DNA of 64,000 nucleotides from Bifidobacterium platyrrhinorum (GTDB taxonomy: Bacteria > Actinomycetota > Actinomycetes > Actinomycetales > Bifidobacteriaceae). Positions 16,695-24,009 of the stretch are shown here, piece after piece. Each line of letters starts with the position of its first letter. Within the stretch, counting starts at the first letter, position 1. The notes under the pieces are model-generated. The model made no database searches. It was not told the DNA's origin and saw only the letters and a list, made by a program, of their open reading frames with translations. Where the stretch lies: contig NZ_WHZV01000001.1 of NCBI RefSeq assembly GCF_010667645.1, positions 389,254 to 453,253 on the forward strand, written 5' to 3'. The translations under genes and the position numbers were made by a program.

Positions 16695-18642
16695 TGCGGC
16701 CCCGTTCGATGCGTGACAGCAATTCTTTGACGGATGGGGGTTCCTTGCCGTCGATACGGATGGTTCGTGCCCGATCTAAACCGAAGGCGGCATAGGTCTG
16801 CAGGGCGAGATGGGCGGACGTCCACTGCCGACCATCTCCGGGAATCGGGAACCGGGCGGAGACGGCTGCCGGAAGCATCAATGAGGACAACGGCAGCGAC
16901 GTGTGCTCCTGCATGGCGGTGGCGGTGTCGAACGCCATCTGCCATTTGGTTTCGGAACGATGGAAAGCGCTCGCGAACCGCTGCATGGTCGTCGGTGTGG
17001 CCGGCAGCTTGACATACCGTTCGGTCGGCAGATAGAACACGTGGTCCCAAACCTCGGCGGCGACGAGCCGCAGATTGCCGTATGCGCCGATCGGCAGGAT
17101 GATCGTCGACTCGGAACGGAGCCGTGACAGTGCGAACAGCAGACTCTCGTTCACCGTGTCGAAGACGTTGTCCAAGACCAGCACGCCATCGCCAGTATCC
17201 GACAGCAAGCGGTCCAATGCTCTGGCGTCGTTCCAATCCACCGGAACCGTCGCATGACGGGCGGGTTCGCCACGCATCGTATAGGACAGAGCATTGGCGA
17301 GATCCGCCGCGAACGTGGAATCCACAGCCAGAAGCCGTGCCGGCGACAATATGATCCCACAGGCGCTCGCCAACTCGTTCGGAGACTCCCTGGGCTTGCT
17401 TGTGTCAACGATGCCGAAGGCACGCAGATTGTTCGCGAGAACCCGTGTGAACCGTTCATCGCTCCGATTCACTGGAATCTTCGGATAGGGGACTGTCCGC
17501 AGGAGATGAGTCACGCTGCCGTCGCCATCAGAGGCGATGGATGTGCCGGAGACGCCGTCAGCGGCGTGCGACGACATCAACGATTCCGCCACCGACTTCA
17601 GGCCAAGTCTCAGCGCGACATCCTCATCCAGACGATCCAGTACGGCCTTCCTCTGCTGTTCGAGTTCGGCCAGTTCGGCTTGCTTGTGTTGGTTAAGTTC
17701 CGCCAGCTCAGTTGTCTTGCGTCGTTCGAGTTCGGCTAGTTCTGATTCCTTACGACGTGTGAACTCGGCGAGCTCGATTTCCTGTTGCTTATGAATGCTT
17801 GTAATCGCGGCACGGGCGGTCTCTAATTTCTTGTTCGTCTCATCGGTTTCGGCTTGTAATGGCAATACGAGCTTGCCGAGCCGCTCATATGATGCGGACC
17901 TGTCTCGTATGCGTTCCTCAAGCCGAGTAAGTTCGTCGCGTTTTTCCGTAATAATCGCATCATAATATTGAGATGGCTGAAGTGAGACTCGCCCATGATA
18001 ACCATGAAGTGTTTTGCTTAAATAAAGATATCGGGTGATTGTGTTTTGGTGCAGAAGGGGAATTTCATGTACATCGCTTTTCTTAAGAATATAACGGTTA
18101 AATAATCTGCTGGCGTCAATGATTTTGATTGTTTCGTGGTTGAAGACACAGTTATCGCGTGACACTAATATCGCATTGTAGTACTCGTTATCTTCGTAAT
18201 ATACGACGAGAAGCTGTCTTGTAGGGTTGCCGTTATAGGGAAGTCCCTCTGTAAGTTGTTTGTATACATCTTCGATGGTATTTAGATTCGGGCATATAAT
18301 AACTTCATATACATTTGGAGTGTGATTGTATCGGTATGTATATGGATCCGCTATTAAGGGACGGTCGGGTCTCGTGGTATTGGCTTCCCATTGCAGACAG
18401 ATGAAGTCGGTGGTTTTTCGATTTATTTTGTTTATTGTGTTGGGATGATATAGGCTATACGGGTTAATGGCGGGACGCTTATTGCGCTCTGAAGGTTTTG
18501 TGTCGTTGTAGACCCAGGTGTATTGATCGTCATTAGATGAATAATCCATCAATCGAACAAAATATGCAAAATCGGATTGCGGCTCTGTATATACCATGCA
18601 GACGGAGGCATGGGTGAATTCGGAATCGTTGATCCAGGGCAT
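16684..18642 (-). CDS. Coiled-coil protein with degenerate ATPase-like domain, second gene of the cassette
   Basis: A 652-residue protein in three parts. Residues 1-240 are Tyr/Asn/Asp/Ile-rich and encoded by DNA clearly lower in GC than the rest. Residues 235-345 are coiled coil, including four 11-residue repeats of the form xxELAELxxxK (288-331). Residues 375-650 resemble an AAA/McrB-like domain: GIILSPARLLAVDS stands where a Walker A loop would be but lacks GKT/S, then VPVDWND, and GVLVLDNVF looks like Walker B. ATP hydrolysis is therefore doubtful. The start ATG 18642 is 2 nt after the stop of the upstream gene, with GGAAAGG upstream. Function unknown; scaffold or sensor is a guess. Confidence 0.75.
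   Translation of the reverse strand: MPWINDSEFTHASVCMVYTEPQSDFAYFVRLMDYSSNDDQYTWVYNDTKPSERNKRPAINPYSLYHPNTINKINRKTTDFICLQWEANTTRPDRPLIADPYTYRYNHTPNVYEVIICPNLNTIEDVYKQLTEGLPYNGNPTRQLLVVYYEDNEYYNAILVSRDNCVFNHETIKIIDASRLFNRYILKKSDVHEIPLLHQNTITRYLYLSKTLHGYHGRVSLQPSQYYDAIITEKRDELTRLEERIRDRSASYERLGKLVLPLQAETDETNKKLETARAAITSIHKQQEIELAEFTRRKESELAELERRKTTELAELNQHKQAELAELEQQRKAVLDRLDEDVALRLGLKSVAESLMSSHAADGVSGTSIASDGDGSVTHLLRTVPYPKIPVNRSDERFTRVLANNLRAFGIVDTSKPRESPNELASACGIILSPARLLAVDSTFAADLANALSYTMRGEPARHATVPVDWNDARALDRLLSDTGDGVLVLDNVFDTVNESLLFALSRLRSESTIILPIGAYGNLRLVAAEVWDHVFYLPTERYVKLPATPTTMQRFASAFHRSETKWQMAFDTATAMQEHTSLPLSSLMLPAAVSARFPIPGDGRQWTSAHLALQTYAAFGLDRARTIRIDGKEPPSVKELLSRIERGRNGR
17650..17781 (-). 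repeat. Four 33-bp coding repeats (11-residue coiled-coil units)
   Basis: Four in-frame 33-bp units encode EIELAEFTRRK, ESELAELERRK, TTELAELNQHK and QAELAELEQQR. An 11-residue period suits a hendecad (slightly right-handed) coiled coil. The DNA copies have diverged, so the expansion is not recent. Confidence 0.85.
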
Positions 18643-18644
18643 GA

Positions 18645-20072
18645 TTACATCCTTTCCCTGAGTTGTGTGATGGCGGTGCTTTGCGAGTGCGGTTGCGCGA
18701 GCTGTGGGATGCCTAGCCGTCGGCGAGCTATTCGGGCGCCGCCGCTCAGAGGCAGGGGAGAGGTGCCGGTGGCGTCGCCGGGAACGTCATTCCTCGATGG
18801 GGTCGTGCCGGGCGTGTAGGGAGCTCTGATTGTGTCCGCCGCGCCCGTATCCGCAGCGGAATCATCCGACGTTTCTTCGATACCGTTCTTATCTTCGGTC
18901 TGTCTCCATTCGTCGTACGGATGCAGATCGTCCGGATAGTTGGGGCCGATATACGCCGTGCTCCATGGCATGCGCTTGGTCGGTTTGAAGAACACGCAGT
19001 AGGAGTCGTTCTCTTCGGTGATGTCGGGCTTGTCGAATCCGAGCAGCCCTACGGCGCGTGCCCGCGGATCCTTCGGCAGGAATCGTTGTGAGGCGATACG
19101 GTCCGGCATCGGTTCGTCCCCGGTCTGATACGGCGCGCGATACGTGGGGGTCGACCATCGGAACAATGGTTCGTCCACGCCCCAGGAGCGTAGGGACGGC
19201 GGCCACAAAAGCTGCGCCGAACAGTCGTAGTCCGATATGAAGTAGCCGAAGGCGCCGAGCCAGTTGTTGGCTTTGTCCAGACGCGCCGACGAGGCGCCGA
19301 TGCGCACCTCATACACGAGGAGCGGCCCATCGTCGACGACGCCCCTGCCGTTCACGAAATCGAAGTAGTTGCCGAGATTCTTGAGACGTCGTTCGCTTCC
19401 GATGATGTAATAGTCGACGCCGGTCTGCAATGCGGAACGTTCCGGCAGCCTGCGTCCACCGTTGCCTCCGAACGCGCTGGAGAACACCATCAGGTCGTCG
19501 TGCGGTTGAGGGCACCCCACATGGCGTCGCCACCGTTTCGGAATGACGATGCGCGTCTCCGGATCACGCTCGGGCTTCGGGAGCCTGATGGTGTTCGAAC
19601 GTTTCGAGAGCAGTTCGCGCATGGGGTAGTCGACGCCGTCGACCGTCACGACGTCCGTATCCGTCAGCTTGCGCAGCATGTATTGCAGCCCGCGTCGACG
19701 TAGCGAGAACTCGATGTGGAACCGATTGCCTCCACGCTTGTCGCGACGTAGGAACATGAGCAGTGACGGTACCCTGTCGTCCTGCTCGACGGCCGAACCT
19801 GGGTGGTATTGTTCGCAGAGCTGCGCCCATTTATCGTTTTTGAGATGACTGAAATACGGGGTTTTCGTGCGACGGTTGCCTTTGCCGCGTGCGCCCGACT
19901 GACGTTTGTGATCGTACTTGGGGCCCATGGCTCCGGGAGTGAGCGGACGCCTGCAGTACGGGCAGTTGAACCGGATGGAGGAGGGCGGGTTCCCGAACCG
20001 GTCGTTCACGTCCTGCGCGGTGACGAGCGTGGGCGCGGCAGTCTGCACCATCATCACCGCACTGTCCACCAT
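18645..20072 (-). CDS. CoiA-like zinc-finger protein, first gene of the cassette
   Basis: A 475-residue protein. The N-terminus has a putative zinc finger, C37-x2-C40, H76 in TPYFSHLKND, then C86 and H90; this spacing and the YFSH element resemble the zinc finger that opens CoiA-like competence/nuclease proteins. No PD-(D/E)xK nuclease motif could be confirmed behind it. The middle region (RGLQYMLRKL, VVDDGPLLVYEVRIG, LGAFGYFISDYDCSAQLLW) is unrecognised. The last 80 residues are low-complexity Asp/Thr/Ala, then basic. The start ATG 20072 has GAGGA-type ribosome binding sequence. It heads a coupled three-gene set lying about 110 nt downstream of a decayed hsdR. Function unknown; nucleic acid binding is inferred from the finger. 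Confidence 0.75.
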   Translation of the reverse strand: MVDSAVMMVQTAAPTLVTAQDVNDRFGNPPSSIRFNCPYCRRPLTPGAMGPKYDHKRQSGARGKGNRRTKTPYFSHLKNDKWAQLCEQYHPGSAVEQDDRVPSLLMFLRRDKRGGNRFHIEFSLRRRGLQYMLRKLTDTDVVTVDGVDYPMRELLSKRSNTIRLPKPERDPETRIVIPKRWRRHVGCPQPHDDLMVFSSAFGGNGGRRLPERSALQTGVDYYIIGSERRLKNLGNYFDFVNGRGVVDDGPLLVYEVRIGASSARLDKANNWLGAFGYFISDYDCSAQLLWPPSLRSWGVDEPLFRWSTPTYRAPYQTGDEPMPDRIASQRFLPKDPRARAVGLLGFDKPDITEENDSYCVFFKPTKRMPWSTAYIGPNYPDDLHPYDEWRQTEDKNGIEETSDDSAADTGAADTIRAPYTPGTTPSRNDVPGDATGTSPLPLSGGARIARRRLGIPQLAQPHSQSTAITQLRERM

Positions 20073-20179
20073 GGCGTCCTCGTCTCCTCATCGCGATCCG
20101 AACCGATTCGCCCTACTTTACCGGAGCGTTGCGCGCATGTGGGGAGCCTGCAACACGTGTCGAGGATTCGATGGATTGG

Positions 20180-21088
20180 TCATTCCGACTGGTCTGGCTG
20201 CTCCTTCCGCGCCTCGTCGTAGTACTCGTTGAGGAGTCCTTCGCGTGTGATCCGCAGCGCTTCCTCGCTGCCGCTGATGCGGCGGAAGAGGTCCGTGTTC
20301 TCGGCTTGCGTTTTGAAGAAGGCGTTGAGGAACGCGGGACCGAACGGCGTGCGGAAGTCGGAACGGGAGTTGCTGCGTGCCTTCTGGCCGAGTTTGGTGT
20401 CGCCCTTCAGGAGCGTCATCACGCCTTCGAAGAACTTGCGGGCGGGGTCGTTGAAATCGGTGCCGAACAGCTGGTTGATCTATTCGATGATCGAGGACAG
20501 GTAATCCTCGTCGTCGCCGCTCTTGCCGACGCCGACGGTTCCGGCGTTGTTCTGACCGGTTCCTCTCCGGTGAGTCTGATGTCGACGCGCCCCTTGTTCT
20601 CGATGCGCAGTTGTGTCACGGCGATGAGTCCGTCGATGGGTTCCTCCGCCTTGCGTTCCGGCGCAAGCTCACGGTAGAGGAACGTCAGGTACGTGTCGAG
20701 TTCGAACAGCGGCCTGTCGTCGAGCCGGATTAGCTGCGTCACATACGTGTACGTGTGCAGGAACTTGCCGACGCGTTTGCGGAACTCCTCCTGACGGTCC
20801 TCGTCCAGATCGGCGTACCGGTCCTTGGCCGGTCCGAGTGCCCGCAGCACTTCCGGCATGGTGGATTCGTCCGGCTTGCCGAGCCAGATCCGGCACAATG
20901 CCGCGATATCCTCGTTATCGTAGATCTGGAACGCGTCGAGTTCGGTCTTCATGTCGTAGATGACGTTCGGATCGGTGACGCGGTCGAGTTCCGTCTGTGT
21001 GTAGTACGGTTCGAATGCGGCTTGGATGGTCGCCGCGCAGCAGGTCCGCCACCGACCAGATGAACGCCACGATCGACTGATGATTCAT
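20180..21088 (-). pseudogene. hsdM/hsdR: Type I restriction-modification remnant: hsdM start joined to hsdR end
   Basis: The frame starting at 21088 encodes MNHQSIVAFIWSVADLLRGD, the signature N-terminus of type I methyltransferase HsdM, with its own GGAAGG site. After about 20 codons it meets, in a different frame, the C-terminal part of the restriction subunit HsdR (FEPYYTQTELDRVTDPN, then ELDAFQIYDNEDIAALC). Nearly all of hsdM, hsdS and the helicase part of hsdR are missing. Downstream the hsdR frame is broken again by a frameshift near 20,550 and by an in-frame TAG (IIE*INQLFG), before GVMTLLKGDTKLGQKA and the tail. It cannot make functional enzyme. It is a clear deletion scar of a former restriction system. 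Confidence 0.9.
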
Positions 21089-21189
21089 CGTCACCTTCCA
21101 TTCTCCTTCGAGTCTCCCGTTACCGTACCAAGGACCGCGCTGTACCGCGCGGCGTTCGCCACCGTGTCGAGCGGGAGCCTGTTGAACGT

Positions 21190-21490
21190 ATGAACGTGTA
21201 TGGTTCAGATATGAACGTGTATGGTTTCGGGTGATTCCTGTACCTCGAATCAGGCAACCTGCATGGTGTACTGCTGAAGAAGACTGGTCGAAGGTCGGAT
21301 GGACGTCAGGGTGGCGGTCTGGAATCCTTGGAATTCCGCCATTATGGTCGGGCGCATGTCTGCGTGATTGTCAGGTCTTCGCGAGGGTGCCCTACACGTT
21401 CGCCCCGAAATCCTACACAACCACCTCGCAACCATGCACATCCATGCCGGGACTATACACGTTCACGCAGAGGGGCCCTACACTGTGAAT
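21190..21490. mobile_element. Short element with phased inverted motif arrays (copy 2)
   Basis: ATGAACGTGTATGGTT occurs at 21190-21205 and 21211-21226. On the other side, inverted relatives (containing TACACGTTC, TACAC or close forms) recur near 21393, 21413, 21435, 21456 and 21479, again about 21 bp apart. The core has CAGGTCTTC and CCTTGGAATTCCGCCATTATGG, the same words as copy 1 at 12.3-12.5 kb with partly reversed order. The shared motif is ACGTGnnnnGTTC. No protein frame is supported in 21,089-21,549. A MITE or IS end pair with multiple transposase sites is inferred. Confidence 0.5.
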
Positions 21491-21549
21491 CAGGTACGAC
21501 CTGCGGCACCGAATCCGCCGCGAGTGGACAGCATCGAGGAGAGGGACCA

Positions 21550-22395
21550 ATGAACACGGACACCAACACCAGTCCCAACACCAACCCCACCACAGACCCC
21601 ACCACCACGACCCCCATCACCATCGCCGGCATGACCGAACTGGTGCATGAGGCCGCGCGACGCTACGTGCTCGCGGATTCCGCGACCGACGCGCGCGAAC
21701 GCATCACCGTCAAGGGCGTGGCCGACTTCGTCACCGAGGTCGACACGGGCGTGCAGTCCTTCCTCAAGGCCGCGCTCGCCGACCGTTGGCCGCACGTCGC
21801 GTTCCTCGGCGAGGAGAACGGCGAACAGCATGCGGACTTCACCGGCCTCACCTGGGTACTCGACCCGATCGACGGCACCACGAACCTCATCCACGACTTC
21901 CGTCACAGCGCCATCTCGCTCGCGCTGCTCGACGGCGACAGGACCGTCAAGGCCGTCGTATACCAGCCGTTCAGCGGCGAGACGTTCACCGCAGAGGAAG
22001 GCTGCGGTGCCTATCTCGACGGCCGCTGCATCCACGTGTCCGGCGAGACCGAGATGGCGAAAGCGCTCGTCAACGTGGGTACGTCGCCCTACCATCACGA
22101 GCTCGCGGCACGCAACTTCGAGATCATGCGCCGCGTGTTCGTCGACTCGGCCGACATCCGCCGCACCGGCTCCGCCGCGCTCGACCTCGCCTATGTGGCG
22201 TGCGGCCGCGCCGACGCCTACTTCGAGATGGACATCAAGCTCTGGGATTACGCGGCCGGCCGACTGCTCGTCACCGAGGCGGGCGGCATGGTCGGCGACT
22301 GGGAAGGCCATGACCTCGGCCATCGGCTCGAGACCGGCGTGCTCGCCGGAGCGCCAGCCATCTTCGCCGCGCTGCGCGACCGTTACCTTGCGTAG
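21550..22395 (+). CDS. Inositol monophosphatase family protein
   Basis: A 281-residue Mg-dependent, Li-sensitive-type phosphatase family member. The metal-binding motifs are intact: EEN in FLGEENGEQH, WVLDPIDGTTNLIHDF (near residue 102-117) and LWDYAAGRLLVTEAGG. Substrates of this family include myo-inositol phosphate, histidinol phosphate and 3'-phosphoadenosine nucleotides, and the sequence does not decide between them. The first 25 residues are Thr/Asn/Pro repeats, probably disordered. ATG 21550 is preceded by GAGGAGAGGG; the longer frame upstream runs through the motif array and is rejected. Confidence 0.88.
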   Translation: MNTDTNTSPNTNPTTDPTTTTPITIAGMTELVHEAARRYVLADSATDARERITVKGVADFVTEVDTGVQSFLKAALADRWPHVAFLGEENGEQHADFTGLTWVLDPIDGTTNLIHDFRHSAISLALLDGDRTVKAVVYQPFSGETFTAEEGCGAYLDGRCIHVSGETEMAKALVNVGTSPYHHELAARNFEIMRRVFVDSADIRRTGSAALDLAYVACGRADAYFEMDIKLWDYAAGRLLVTEAGGMVGDWEGHDLGHRLETGVLAGAPAIFAALRDRYLA

Positions 22396-22547
22396 CGCGC
22401 ACATTGCGCGCAAGCGCGAACACCACATGTCATTCGTGCGGCCTGCGTGGGTCATGTGTTGCCACCTGCAATGCAAAGAATGCAGATGATGCATATGAGG
22501 ACGGATGCCGGCGCGGGCGATCCGCCTCGCGCCCGTCGCATCACGTG

Positions 22548-23198
22548 CTACATCACGCGGAACGAATCGTCGTGACGGTTCAGGTTAAGCCCCGCGCGAC
22601 GCAATTTTCTGTCCAGCGTGTACAACGCGTTGCGGATCAGCTCCTCCCCGGTGAATGAGCCGCCGATGCCACGTTGCAGCTCGTCCAAATCGACGAACCG
22701 CCCGTTCGCCTTCACCAATGCCTCCAGCACGTCGTATTCGAGACGGGAGAGCGGCATCGGCCGGTGCGTGCTCGCGAAATAGGCTTTGCGGTTCGCAAGA
22801 TCCAGCGTCAGATCGCCACGGATGATCATCGATCGCGCGCCGAGCCCGTTCGACTCGCGCGACAGCATCTCCACGTAGGCGAGCAGCTCCGTGTCGGAGA
22901 ACGGCATGCGCAGCGTCGCGTCGGGGGAGTGTTCGGGCGCGGGTGAGGAGGTCGTCGCCAGCAGCAGCGACCTGACGTGCGGCGTCACGGAGGACGCCGT
23001 GGCGAGCGCCTGCGGCGTGTCGACGATGATCGCGTCGAACGGCGCGTTCTCGTCGTCGCGCAGCGCGTCCGTCACCGCCGAGCCGAACGTACCGGCCAAC
23101 GCCGGCTCCACCGTGGTCACGACGTGACCGGCGCGTTCGAGCGTGTCCGTGATCGCGCGGGACAGGGCCACGCCTTCCACCGCCACAAGCAGTTTCAT
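22548..23198 (-). CDS. Degenerate OmpR-type response regulator
   Basis: A 216-residue protein with a receiver-like domain (1-120) and an OmpR/PhoB winged helix (about 125-216, ending LRRAGLNLNRHDDSFRVM). The receiver keeps the central aspartate in DAIIVDTPQ, but the acidic pair after the first strand is reduced to EG (AVEGVALS) and the conserved lysine of the KP motif is replaced (LRMPFS). Phosphorylation-independent control is therefore likely. No histidine kinase is adjacent. AGGAGG 8 nt before ATG 23198 fixes the start. It follows the ABC exporter genes by about 100 nt on the same strand and may regulate them. Confidence 0.75.
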   Translation of the reverse strand: MKLLVAVEGVALSRAITDTLERAGHVVTTVEPALAGTFGSAVTDALRDDENAPFDAIIVDTPQALATASSVTPHVRSLLLATTSSPAPEHSPDATLRMPFSDTELLAYVEMLSRESNGLGARSMIIRGDLTLDLANRKAYFASTHRPMPLSRLEYDVLEALVKANGRFVDLDELQRGIGGSFTGEELIRNALYTLDRKLRRAGLNLNRHDDSFRVM

Positions 23199-23295
23199 GA
23201 TTGTCGCCTCCTGCGCCCCAAGTGTAGTAGCAGTCGGCCGCCTTCGGTTCTGCTTCACGGGTCAGCCCCGACGACGGCGGGCAGGTCGGATCCTG

Positions 23296-24009
23296 TCACT
23301 CCCGCACCGGGCGCAGCGTGTCCGGATAGCGTCTGCGAGCCAGCGCCACGGTGAGCGCGGCCATCGCCAGACCGAACCCGACGGCCAGCGCCGGCGCCCA
23401 GCCGAGCGGCAGACTCAGGCACAGGCCGACGAACCCGGTCAGCAGCACCGGCGACACCAGCAGGCCGGCGGTCATGCCCAATGCGCCGCCGCCGATGACG
23501 AGCAGCATCTCCTCGAGCGCGAAGGCGGTCGTCAACGGCGCGACGAGCGTGAACAGCACATCGGGGATCGGCATGGTGCCGTGCGCCGTCATCAGCCCGC
23601 ACCATGCGAGGTACGCCATAATCAGCAGCGTCATCGTTTCGGCGACCGCCATCGGCAGCAGGCTTTTCGCCAGACAATACGTGAGCATCGGCCTGCCGGA
23701 GCAGCGGAACAGCTCCATGGTGCCGTCGCCCGCGTGTTCGCCGCCGGCGGCGTTGGCCGATTCGGAGAACATCGACTTGTTGGCGTCCAGCGTGTGCAGC
23801 GTGCTGTACGTGGCGGACCAGCCGGTCATCGGCGCGCATATGATCGCGAACATCAGCCCGTCGGAGATGCCGGCGTCGTTGCCGCCGCCCGGCGTCGACG
23901 TCAGGAACGCGACCATCAGCAGCATCGTCGTGAGGAACAGGGCGAACGTGCCCCAGCAGAACGGGGACGTGCGGAAGATGCGCCAATCGCGCCACAGTAT
24001 CGCCTTCAT
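23296..24009 (-). CDS. ABC-2-like transporter permease
   Basis: A 237-residue membrane protein with about six hydrophobic segments, beginning with a short cytoplasmic MKAILWRDWRIFRTSPF stretch typical of ABC-2 exporter permeases. Its start overlaps the stop of the upstream ATPase gene by 4 nt (ATGA), so they are cotranslated and almost certainly form one exporter. The substrate is unknown; antimicrobial or peptide export is common for such pairs, but nothing here proves it. Confidence 0.75.
   Translation of the reverse strand: MKAILWRDWRIFRTSPFCWGTFALFLTTMLLMVAFLTSTPGGGNDAGISDGLMFAIICAPMTGWSATYSTLHTLDANKSMFSESANAAGGEHAGDGTMELFRCSGRPMLTYCLAKSLLPMAVAETMTLLIMAYLAWCGLMTAHGTMPIPDVLFTLVAPLTTAFALEEMLLVIGGGALGMTAGLLVSPVLLTGFVGLCLSLPLGWAPALAVGFGLAMAALTVALARRRYPDTLRPVRE

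Noticed and set aside
16684-18642. The coiled-coil cassette protein was considered as an active AAA ATPase.
   Set aside because: There is no GKT/GKS in the Walker A position, so only a degenerate ATPase-like fold is proposed.
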